Assembly: GCF_004923315.1 (NCBI RefSeq)
Contig: NZ_CP039651.1
Coordinates: forward strand, 289,833-353,832
Source: Azospirillum sp. TSA2s
Lineage (GTDB): Bacteria; Pseudomonadota; Alphaproteobacteria; Azospirillales; Azospirillaceae
Reading direction: 5' to 3'
Length of the DNA: 64,000 nucleotides
A program made the translations under genes and the position numbers. Below, in pieces: positions 17,045 to 24,387 of this stretch. Numbering within the stretch: the first letter of the stretch is position 1; each line of letters begins with the position of its first letter. Under the pieces are notes generated by a model that made no database searches, had not been told where the DNA came from, and saw nothing but the letters and a program-made list of their open reading frames with translations.

Positions 17045-17060
17045 CTATACGGATTTGTAA
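17045..17060 (-). promoter_or_regulatory. Shared operator motif upstream of the response regulator
   Basis: CTATACGGATTTGTAA on the plus strand, i.e. TTACAAATCCGTATAG reading toward the regulator gene, about 100 bases upstream of its ATG. It differs at one base from the site before the PepSY gene (12720-12735). Confidence 0.6.
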
Positions 17061-17145
17061 CCTGGGCACCTCCCGAGGCGGATGGAATGAACAGCTCCTT
17101 CAACTTTCCCGCTATCATTTCACGAGGGACATCTGCCCCTCTATG

Positions 17146-17985
17146 GGCACCGTCAACTCGTTGGCACCGACCTTATGGCTGGCGCATTTCGGCCACGGAT
17201 GCCCAGAGATCGGAGGATCAAGCGGCCAGCGGCGCACCGGCGACTTCGGCCCAGGTGGCGAAGGCCTGAGCGCGGGCGGCGCGGTAGTCGGAGGCGGGGC
17301 GTTGGTCGCGGCGGAGGTGGAAGAGGTTGGCGATCGGGTCATGGATAGACAGAAAGCGCTGCACCTGTCGGGCCGATTTGAAGCGCTTCATCTGCCGCTC
17401 GCGTCGCCGGGTCGGTTGGTGCGAGTTCTCGGCCCGGTTGTTGATGCCCTTGTGCTGGCGATGCTCCACCCCCGGCATGATGGTCCGCTTGGCCGCGGCG
17501 TAGGACTTGAGTTTATCGGTCACCAGCACCCGCGGCGCGCGGCCCTGCTTTTTCAGCAATTTGCGGAGCAGGCGCTTGGCCGCCTTGGCATCGCGCCGGC
17601 CCTGCACCAGCACATCGAGCACGAAGCCATCGCGGTCGACAGCCCGCCACAGATAATGTTTCTTGCCGGCGATGGTCAGGACGACCTCGTCGAGGTGCCA
17701 TTTATCGTCCCCGCGTGGCGCCCGCCGACGCAACCGATCCGCGATCTCGCGGCCGAACTTCAAGGCCCATTTCCGCACCGTCTCATGGCTCACGGTGATG
17801 CCGCGAGCTGCCAGCATCTCCTCGACCATACGCAGGCTCAAGGGGAAGCGGAAGTAGAGCCACACCGCCGTCGCGATAACCTCGGCGGGGAAGCGGTAGC
17901 CGACGTAGCGGGGGTCACGAGGCGTCGTCATGGCAACCCTATACCCGTACCCCAGCCGCACCGCCACTGTGGACTTGACGGTACC
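17146..17985. mobile_element. IS6-family insertion sequence (complete)
   Basis: An 840-bp element holding one transposase gene. The ends are inverted repeats: GGCACCGTCAACTC at 17146 and, read on the opposite strand from 17985, GGTACCGTCAAGTC. The 8 bases on the left (CCTCTATG) and right (TTTGCAGG) do not match, so there is no target duplication. IS6 elements often make adjacent deletions, and the element abuts a decapitated helicase gene, which fits such an event. Confidence 0.8.
17218..17931 (-). CDS. IS6-family DDE transposase
   Basis: A 237-residue transposase of the IS6/IS26 type. After a short N-terminal helix-turn-helix part (VSHETVRKWALKFG near 50-62), the DDE core shows D in DKWHLDEVVL, D in LVTDKLKSY and E in NRAENSHQPTRRRERQMKRFK. 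The C-terminal FLSIHDPIANLFHLRR is typical. Start chosen at 17931 (MTTPRD), giving the usual length; a longer in-frame start at 17967 lies almost in the terminal repeat. The gene looks intact and the element is probably active or recently so. It points away from the helicase remnant. Confidence 0.92.
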   Translation of the reverse strand: MTTPRDPRYVGYRFPAEVIATAVWLYFRFPLSLRMVEEMLAARGITVSHETVRKWALKFGREIADRLRRRAPRGDDKWHLDEVVLTIAGKKHYLWRAVDRDGFVLDVLVQGRRDAKAAKRLLRKLLKKQGRAPRVLVTDKLKSYAAAKRTIMPGVEHRQHKGINNRAENSHQPTRRRERQMKRFKSARQVQRFLSIHDPIANLFHLRRDQRPASDYRAARAQAFATWAEVAGAPLAA

Positions 17986-19432
17986 TTTGCAGGGGAAGCT
18001 GCGCCCGTATCAGAGAGCCGGCGTGCAGTGGCTACACCTGCTCTCTGGGCTTGGGCTGGGCGCCTGCCTTGCCGACGACATGGGGCTCGGCAAGACAATC
18101 CAGGTTCTCTCCCTGCTGCTGGTCCAGCGCCAACAGCACGCCGAGGGCCAGCCTAGTCTCCTGATGGCGCCGGCGTCCCTGCTCGCCAACTGGACCGCGG
18201 AGATCGAGCGTTTCGCGCCCAGCCTGAGGGCGAAGATCGTCCACCCGTCCGCCATGCCGGCGGATCAGGTCAGGCAGATAACGCCAGATGAGTTCGCAGG
18301 GATTGACTTGGTAATCACCAGCTATGGCACTCTGCTGCGCGTGCCGGCACTGGCCAGGACGAACTGGCGTCTCATCGTATTGGACGAGGCGCAGGCGATC
18401 AAGAACCCGACCGCCAAGCAGACCAAGGCGGCCAAGGCTCTCAAAGCGGGGGCGCGCATCGCGCTGACGGGCACGCCGGTCGAGAATCATCTCGGCGATC
18501 TGTGGTCGATCTTCGACGTCATCAATCCGGGCCTGCTGGGAACGGCCAAGCAGTTCAAGAGCTACACAAAAACCCTGGCCGAACGGGCGCACAATCCCTA
18601 TGGCCCCCTGCGGGAGTTGGTGCGCCCATACATTCTGCGGCGCATGAAGACGGACCGCTCCGTCATCGCTGACCTGCCCGACAAGACGGAGGTTTCCGCC
18701 TACTGCGCGCTCAGCCGTAAGCAGGCTGCTCTTTACGCTCAAACAGTCTCCGACTTGGCGGACGCGCTGCAGGAGGCCGAGGGCATCCAGCGCAAAGGCG
18801 TCGTGCTGACGACGCTGATGCGGCTCAAGCAGATCTGCAACCATCCCTCGCAGTGGCTCGGCGACAACGCCTGGGCCGAGGAGGACAGCGGCAAATGGGC
18901 CCGCCTGCGAGGAATCGCTTCGGTGGTGGCAGCCCGCCAGGAGAAGATGCTGGTGTTCACCCAGTTCCGCGAGGTGACGGCGCCGTTGGCGTCGTTCCTG
19001 GGCGGGGTGTTCGGGCGACCCGGACTGGTGCTGCATGGCGATACGGCGGTGAAGAACCGCAAGGCGCTGGTCGACACCTTTCAGAAGGACGAGACGATCC
19101 CATTCTTCATCCTGTCGCTAAAGGCCGGCGGTTCGGGCCTAACGCTGACGGCGGCATCGCACGTCGTGCATTTCGACCGCTGGTGGAACCCGGCGGTGGA
19201 GAACCAGGCGACCGACCGGGCCTTCCGCATCGGCCAAAAGAAGAACGTGCTGGTCCACAAGTTCGTCTGCCAGGGCACGGTCGAGGAGCGGATCGAGGCC
19301 TTGATCGAATCGAAGAAGCGGCTGTCGGATGATCTCCTCGCTGGCTCGGATGAGATCATTCTTACCGAGATGGCAAATGAGGACCTGCTGCGGCTGGTGG
19401 CCCTTGATCTGAACGCCGCGACGAGGGAGTGA
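17986..19432 (+). pseudogene. 5'-truncated SNF2-family helicase
   Basis: This is the C-terminal helicase engine of a SNF2/HepA-type protein, starting directly after the IS6 terminal repeat with text LQGKLRPYQRAGVQWL. It keeps all motor motifs: Walker A DDMGLGKT, DEAQ, LTGTPVENHLGDLWS, and the C-terminal motifs SLKAGGSGLTLTAASHVVHFD and QATDRAFRIGQKKNV. Full-length relatives are around 1,000 residues with a long N-terminal region; here only about 480 remain. A hybrid frame begins inside the IS at 17930 and would add 18 IS-derived residues, so a truncated protein could still be made. A SWIM-domain gene follows six bases later, the usual partner. Its N-terminal part is not found elsewhere in the window. 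Confidence 0.85.
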
Positions 19433-19437
19433 CGCCG

Positions 19438-20418
19438 ATGGGATATGGGTATGGAGGATGGGCGCCGTATGTCCCGGTCGCCGAACGCCGTCGACGGGCG
19501 GAGCGCGAGATGGCAAAACTGCGCAAGAAGGGGCATCCGGTTTCACCGGTGCGGATCGAGGGGCGCACCATCGCCCGGACCTTCTGGGGCAAGGCGTGGT
19601 GCGATAACCTGGAGAGCTATCGCGACTACGAGAATCGCCTGCTTCGCGGCCGCACCTATGTGCGCAACGGCTCGGTGGTTGATCTGCAGATCGCGCCACG
19701 GCAGGTGAAGGCGATGGTCAGCGGCTCGGCGATCTACACGGTCACCATCAGCATCACGACACTGCCCGAGGCCCGGTGGCAGTCACTGTGCCAGGGATGC
19801 GCCGGCGGGATCGACACCCTGGTCGAATTGCTCCAGGGGCGGTTTTCCAAAGCGGTGATGGAGCGACTCTGCCGTCAGGAAACTGGGCTGTTCCCCACGC
19901 CCTCGGAAATCCGGTTCTCGTGCACTTGCCCTGACGCGGCGTGGATGTGTAAGCACGTCGCGGCGGCCCTCTATGGCATCGGGGCGCGGCTGGATGAAAC
20001 GCCCGAGCTTTTGTTCCGGCTGCGTGATGTGGACGAGAAGGACCTGCTGGCCAGCGTGGACCCGGCAGTACCTTTGACCAGCATCGAGCCTGCGGCTGCG
20101 AACATTCTTGCGGATGAGGATCTTTCGGTACTGTTTGGCCTCGACATGGCTGGAGGGGAAAGCCTGCCACCGCTGGGCGGAGATGCAGCGGCGTCCAAGC
20201 CGCGTGCGACGAGGCGACGCCGGGACAGTGGTGCGCCGGCAATGGCGGTCTCGGACGCGGTGTCACCGCAGGACGCCGCCAAGAAGGTGAGGTCGCGCAG
20301 GAAGGTCAAGGAGGTGCCAGCGGCATCGGGGGCAGCCGCGGCGCCGCAGGCCGATCAACGCCCCCGACGCCGCAAACGAGGGGCCGTGTGGGACCCCGCG
20401 GACATCTACGAGCCGTGA
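19438..20418 (+). CDS. SWIM zinc-finger protein, helicase partner
   Basis: A 326-residue protein with the SWIM motif CxCxnCxH visible as SCTCPDAAWMCKHVAAAL near 160-177. The N-terminal part contains ARTFWGKAWCDNLE, typical of bacterial SWIM proteins encoded beside SNF2 helicases. The C-terminal 100 residues are Ala-, Pro- and Arg-rich and look disordered and DNA-binding. The ATG at 19438 has AGGGAG about nine bases upstream; a GTG at 19429 overlapping the helicase stop is an alternative. Such pairs are thought to act in DNA remodelling or repair, and the helicase/SWIM pair has been linked with defence loci, but no activity is proven by this sequence. The gene itself looks intact. Confidence 0.82.
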   Translation: MGYGYGGWAPYVPVAERRRRAEREMAKLRKKGHPVSPVRIEGRTIARTFWGKAWCDNLESYRDYENRLLRGRTYVRNGSVVDLQIAPRQVKAMVSGSAIYTVTISITTLPEARWQSLCQGCAGGIDTLVELLQGRFSKAVMERLCRQETGLFPTPSEIRFSCTCPDAAWMCKHVAAALYGIGARLDETPELLFRLRDVDEKDLLASVDPAVPLTSIEPAAANILADEDLSVLFGLDMAGGESLPPLGGDAAASKPRATRRRRDSGAPAMAVSDAVSPQDAAKKVRSRRKVKEVPAASGAAAAPQADQRPRRRKRGAVWDPADIYEP

Positions 20419-20887
20419 CCATTGTGTCGAGGCGGCCGGTGGCGGTGCATCCGATGCGATCGCCCATCGCACCAGAGGTGGCACCGCGAGGTTGGCCTCC
20501 AGGATCGCTCTAGTGAGCGGACTGGTCGAGGGACCAACCGGCGATCTGGCCCGGGTAGGTTCGCAGGTTCAAGTCTGGGGCGCGCAACCACCGAGAGTTG
20601 GGGCTTCCACCGATCGACGTTTGACCCCAGAACCGAGCGGAGGACGCCCTGAAAGTGTGGAAGTTTCGGTCCAGCACCCGCATGGGGAGCGGCTGAACTT
20701 CTCCTCCTACGTCGAGGTGCGGCTTGCGGCCATCAGCAAGCGTGAGCAGACTAAGCGTCGCCGCCCCCCTAAGAAGGCGTGCGCGAGGTTTGACCCGATC
20801 CCTGGATCGCTGGAACCGAACGCGCCCTGAAATTCGTCCGAGCTCTCCACCTGGACCAATGCGGAGACATCAGATAAGTCGCCGCCA
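20419..20887. other. Gene-free stretch
   Basis: About 470 bases between the SWIM gene and a broken DUF305 gene. Short open frames occur on both strands but none has a ribosome-binding site or recognisable protein text. No repeat, hairpin terminator or RNA gene is evident. Confidence 0.4.
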
Positions 20888-21229
20888 TCAGCTCTGAGGC
20901 GGCTTGCCCGGATGGCGGGCGAGCCAGCGGTCGAGTTGCCGGATCTCCTTCTCCTGGTCCGTGATGATCTTCCTCGCCATCTTCTGAAACTCAGGATCGC
21001 GTCCGTTCTGGAGTTCGGCTCGCGCCATGTCGACAGCCCCCCGGTGATGCTTCCGCATCATGGAGGCGAAGTCGTGATCAATATCGCCGGTCATGGGCTG
21101 CGCAATCATGGACTGCTGCATCTTCTGCATCGCCCCCATCATCGCCTGGGAGCCCGGGGAGTTGGACATCAAGCCCCTTTGCATCATGCCCTGATGTGCC
21201 TGCGTTCCCTGGTGCACGGCCGTAACCAA
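20888..21229 (-). pseudogene. DUF305 protein lacking its signal peptide (5' truncated)
   Basis: The last 113 residues contain a full DUF305 core: DFASMMRKHHRGAVDMARAELQNG and FQKMARKIITDQEKEIRQLDRWL, with the HH and D/E residues of the family. The N-terminus (MVTAVHQGTQAHQG) is not a signal peptide, whereas the intact relative at 30832-31326 begins with one. DUF305 proteins act in the periplasm or membrane, so the missing signal suggests a 5' deletion near 21229. No ribosome-binding site is obvious before the ATG. The next gene runs the other way. Confidence 0.7.
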
Positions 21230-21309
21230 TTATGAGGTCTCCCCCGAGTTGCGATGGAGGGGGTGCTGCTTTACTCTGGGTTCAATCACCTTGAGCGAAG
21301 GAGCTTTCC

Positions 21310-22581
21310 TTGTCCGACCCGATGCGCGCGTTGATCCAACGCTGGCGTGAGGATACCGGCGCGACGTACCGGACCTGGTTTCTGTGGAACGAGCGGGTGA
21401 AGAACTTCCGCTCAATCCGCCGCGGCATCCAGCAGGTTGTAACCGACATCGAGGCCGGCACCTTCGGCAACGTCTATCGCGGCTCGTCGCTGGAGACGGT
21501 GGTTCACTCGATCGCCGAGCAGCGCCAGATCTTCAAGGGAGCGGACCACGCTTTCCTGTGGAAACCCAAGCTGCGCATCCCGGACATCTATGAGAACCCG
21601 GACAACCAGCGCGCCTTCGGGCGGTTACTCGACGCCTGCGTCTGCTGCAACGTTGAGGCGCAAATCCTCGCCGCCATCCGGCAGATCGACGCCAAGCAGA
21701 TCAAGGGGCTTGGGCCGGCGGTGGCGAACCTCCTGTACTTCCTGCACCCGACCCTGGTGCCGACCTTCAACACGGCCATCGTCAACGGCTACAACGCTCT
21801 GACCGGCGCCAAGGTAAAGCTCGGCCGGTGGGACGAGTTCCTGGCGATGCGCCAGGGCATCCTGGCGCTGAACGCCGAATACCGCGACTTGCTGTCCAAC
21901 GATCTCGGGGCCATCGGCGGACTGCTGTTCGACGTCGGCTCCGCACGCTACGCCGCGCCGCCGCGCACCAACGATGCTGCCGCCCGCACCGTGTGGGAAG
22001 CCGACCTCGCCAAGGTGCGTGAGGAGAGCGCCAAGGCTTCCAAGGCTGCGGCCGCCGAGCGCGAGGGTGACCGCACGCACACCGAAATCCAGGGTTGGCT
22101 GCGTGATCTGGGCAAGGCGCTGGGCTACGATGTATGGATCGCCTCCAACGACCGCAGCCGGGCCTACGACGGCGGCAAGCTCGGCGAGGGCTGCCTTGAG
22201 CGGCTGCCGGAGGCGATCGAGAAAGCGCCTGGTGCCGACGCCATCCGGCTCATCGACGTCCTGTGGCTCGACCGGGGCAAGGCCCATGTTGCCGCTGCCT
22301 TCGAAGTCGAGCACTCGACCTCGATCTACTCGGGCGTCGTCCGCATGCTCGATCTGGCACTCGGCACCGAGGCACATGCCCTGGAAGGGATGTTCCTGGT
22401 GGCGCCGAACGGCCGCGAGGACGAGGTCCGCGCCCAGTTGACCCGACCGGCGTTCAGCCGCGTCGCCGACCTCCAGGTGCGCTACCTGCCATACGGCGAA
22501 CTCGAGAGCCACCGAGAATCCATCGCCCGCTTCGGCACTGGCATGAAAGCGATCAACGCCATCGCCCGCACCCTGGTCTGA
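21310..22581 (+). CDS. Protein with PD-(D/E)XK-like C-terminal domain, candidate nuclease
   Basis: A 423-residue protein of uncertain function. The N-terminal part (1-215) is helical, with IKGLGPAVANLLYFLHPTLVP near 135-155, reminiscent of helix-hairpin-helix DNA-binding segments. A charged linker (about 225-260) leads to a domain from about 260 on. There the pattern IDVLWLDRG (about 314-322) followed by AAAFEVEHSTSIYSG (about 328-342) looks like the D...ExE core of PD-(D/E)XK enzymes, here with Glu-Val-Glu-His rather than ExK. Similar text is known to me from proteins annotated as type II restriction-like endonucleases. The TTG start has AAGGAG seven bases upstream; an in-frame ATG is at 21322. 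No methyltransferase lies nearby. Confidence 0.65.
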   Translation: MSDPMRALIQRWREDTGATYRTWFLWNERVKNFRSIRRGIQQVVTDIEAGTFGNVYRGSSLETVVHSIAEQRQIFKGADHAFLWKPKLRIPDIYENPDNQRAFGRLLDACVCCNVEAQILAAIRQIDAKQIKGLGPAVANLLYFLHPTLVPTFNTAIVNGYNALTGAKVKLGRWDEFLAMRQGILALNAEYRDLLSNDLGAIGGLLFDVGSARYAAPPRTNDAAARTVWEADLAKVREESAKASKAAAAEREGDRTHTEIQGWLRDLGKALGYDVWIASNDRSRAYDGGKLGEGCLERLPEAIEKAPGADAIRLIDVLWLDRGKAHVAAAFEVEHSTSIYSGVVRMLDLALGTEAHALEGMFLVAPNGREDEVRAQLTRPAFSRVADLQVRYLPYGELESHRESIARFGTGMKAINAIARTLV

Positions 22582-22603
22582 GCGGATTATAGTTCCGGCT
22601 TTA

Positions 22604-22777
22604 GTGGCTGAACTCGCCCTTTGCCATGGCGAGGTGGTGGGCCTTGGTCTGCTGGCGTCACTCGCGACTGCCGAGCCGGGGCGTTGCGGTATTGGCCATA
22701 CGACCATTCAGGTCGAAAACGGCGGTGGCCATCTCCACCTTGTTCCGGTTGATGTCGTCTGGGGGGAACTGACATGA
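22604..22777 (+). CDS. Short ORF coupled to the DMT transporter gene
   Basis: A 57-residue frame from a GTG at 22604 to a TGA at 22775-22777 that overlaps the next ATG as ATGA. The text includes LCHGEVVGLGLL and GHTTIQVENGG; the latter resembles the HTTIQVE end of cation diffusion facilitators, so it may be a fused gene fragment rather than a free-standing gene. No strong ribosome-binding site is seen. Because of the stop/start overlap it could still couple translation of the transporter. Function unknown. Confidence 0.4.
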   Translation: MAELALCHGEVVGLGLLASLATAEPGRCGIGHTTIQVENGGGHLHLVPVDVVWGELT

Positions 22778-23823
22778 CCCACCGCTGGCAAGGTATCGCC
22801 TACGCGCTGCTCTCGGCTGCGCTCTTTGGCGCCAGCACGCCGTTGGCGAAGGCGCTGCTCGGCGACATCACTCCGTGGATGCTCGCCGGTCTGCTCTACC
22901 TCGCTTCGGGCGTCGGGCTGGCAGTGCTCCACACTGTGCGCCGGCTGTGGGCTGGGCCGTCGTCGGAGGCGCCGTTGACGCTTCGGGACCTGCCCTGGCT
23001 GGTCGCCGTGATCGCGGCTGGAGGCATTACTGGGCCCATTCTGCTCATGGTGGGCTTGAGCACGACGCCCGCCTCGACCGCCTCGCTCCTGCTGAACCTG
23101 GAGGGTCTCTTCACGCTCGGCATCGCCTGGGTCGTGTTCCGCGAGAACGTCGACCGGCGGATCGCCCTCGGGGCGGCGGCGATCCTCGCCGGGGCATTGC
23201 TGCTGTCGTGGAGCGGCGGCCCGGAGGGGATCGGCTGGGGGGCGCTGGCCATCGCCGGGGCGTGTCTGGCCTGGGGCATCGACAACAACCTGACCCGCAA
23301 GCTGTCGAGCGCCGACCCGCTCCAGATCGCCATGCTCAAGGGCGCCGTCGCTGGGACGGTCAACGTGATCCTCGCCTGGTCCATCGGCGGCACATTGCCG
23401 TCCGCAGGTGCGTTCCTCGCGGCGGCGGTGGTCGGCTTCCTTGGCTACGGCGTCTCGCTCACCTTGTTCGTGCTGGCGCTGCGCCATCTGGGATCGGCGC
23501 GGACCGGAGCGTACTTCTCGCTGGCCCCCTTTGCCGGTGCCACCGTCGCGATCCTGGCGTTTGGCGAACCGGTCACCACGCGCTTTGTCGTCGCCGCCGC
23601 GTTGATGGGCGTCGGGCTGTACCTCCATCTCATCGAACGGCATGAACATGAACACCGGCACGAACCGATGGATCATGAGCACCGCCACGTCCATGACGAG
23701 CATCACCAGCATGAACATGAGGGTTGGGAAGGGCCGGAGCCGCACAGCCATCCGCACAGGCACCGGCCGCTTGTCCATACCCACCGGCACGACCCCGACA
23801 TCCACCACCGCCACACGCATTAA
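22774..23823 (+). CDS. EamA/DMT-family exporter with His-rich C-terminal tail
   Basis: A 349-residue inner-membrane transporter of the drug/metabolite superfamily. Ten hydrophobic helices in two EamA halves span about 1-285 (first half beginning GIAYALLSAALFGASTPLAK, second half beginning GIGWGALAIAGACLAWGIDNN). The last 65 residues are a cytoplasmic tail with about 25 His residues mixed with Glu and Asp, probably a metal-binding arm. The next genes encode a metal sensor and a DmeF-type exporter, so a role in exporting a divalent metal such as Ni or Co, or a metal chelate, is likely (inferred). The ATG overlaps the stop of a small upstream frame. The tail is unusual for DMT proteins in general. 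Confidence 0.82.
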   Translation: MTHRWQGIAYALLSAALFGASTPLAKALLGDITPWMLAGLLYLASGVGLAVLHTVRRLWAGPSSEAPLTLRDLPWLVAVIAAGGITGPILLMVGLSTTPASTASLLLNLEGLFTLGIAWVVFRENVDRRIALGAAAILAGALLLSWSGGPEGIGWGALAIAGACLAWGIDNNLTRKLSSADPLQIAMLKGAVAGTVNVILAWSIGGTLPSAGAFLAAAVVGFLGYGVSLTLFVLALRHLGSARTGAYFSLAPFAGATVAILAFGEPVTTRFVVAAALMGVGLYLHLIERHEHEHRHEPMDHEHRHVHDEHHQHEHEGWEGPEPHSHPHRHRPLVHTHRHDPDIHHRHTH

Positions 23824-23895
23824 GGAAGGAAGAGCCTTCCGCTTTCCCATGGATGGCGGACCGGGTTGCACGCCGTGCATAGGCATGGTTGACTC

Positions 23896-23912
23896 ATCCC
23901 CTCCAGGGGGAT
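23896..23912. promoter_or_regulatory. G-tract palindrome, probable operator of the metal sensor
   Basis: ATCCCCTCCAGGGGGAT is a near-perfect inverted repeat ending 12 bases before the sensor ATG and adjoining a TTGACT hexamer at 23889-23894. RcnR/DmeR/CsoR proteins bind G/C-tract palindromes of this kind, so autorepression is likely. Confidence 0.65.
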
Positions 23913-23924
23913 AGGAGTCAGGCC

Positions 23925-24191
23925 ATGAGCCATGCCAACAACCCCGATCTGAAGAACCGCCTGCGGCGGGCCGAGGGCCATCTCGCCACCATCACCCGCA
24001 TGGTCGAGGACGGGCGTGACGGGATCGACATCGCCCAGCAGCTTCAGGCCGTCATCAAGGCCCTCGAGAAGGCGAAGAGCGTCCTCATCCTGGATCACAT
24101 CGACCATCATCTCGAAGAGATCGTCGGTCCGATGCCGCGCGAGGACCGCGATCGTCTCGTCAAGCTGCGGGAAATCGCCAAGTACCTGTAG
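23925..24191 (+). CDS. dmeR: CsoR/RcnR-family metal-sensing repressor (DmeR-like)
   Basis: An 88-residue all-helical repressor of the DUF156 family. The signature RLRRAEGHLATITRMVEDG is near 12-30 and the second helix DIAQQLQAVIKALEKAKSVL near 35-54. The family's metal-binding Cys, expected near residue 33, is replaced by Gly (GRDGIDIAQ), and there is no Cys anywhere in the protein. His residues remain: H3, H19, and a cluster LDHIDHHLEE near 57-65. This suggests a His-based site for Ni or Co, or an altered effector. AGGAG precedes the chosen ATG, and the palindrome at 23896 lies just upstream. It leads the operon with the small gene at 24202 and dmeF, the DmeRF arrangement known from alphaproteobacteria. 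Confidence 0.85.
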   Translation: MSHANNPDLKNRLRRAEGHLATITRMVEDGRDGIDIAQQLQAVIKALEKAKSVLILDHIDHHLEEIVGPMPREDRDRLVKLREIAKYL

Positions 24192-24201
24192 GAGCCTGAC
24201 C

Positions 24202-24378
24202 ATGTGCTGCCGCGCCGCCGTTGAGCGCGTCTTCGCCGAACTGGTTGCGCGGGGCGAGCCGGAAGGCCACGCCCGCGAAGCCGGCCTCGTCATCTTCCGG
24301 TTCCACCATCCCAATGTTCCGGCCTCCGAAGCGGCGGTGACGGTGGACTTCTGGACCCGGCCTTCCCTGCTTCACTAG
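24202..24378 (+). CDS. Small protein between dmeR and dmeF
   Basis: A 58-residue protein starting MCCRAAVERVF with an AGGAG-type ribosome site ending eight bases before the ATG. It contains a Cys pair at positions 2-3, a His pair in RFHHPNVP near 38 and an acidic middle, so a small metal-binding or metallochaperone role is conceivable. It sits 10 bases after dmeR and 9 before dmeF, in the operon. No family is recognised. Confidence 0.6.
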   Translation: MCCRAAVERVFAELVARGEPEGHAREAGLVIFRFHHPNVPASEAAVTVDFWTRPSLLH

Positions 24379-24387
24379 GACCCCGTC

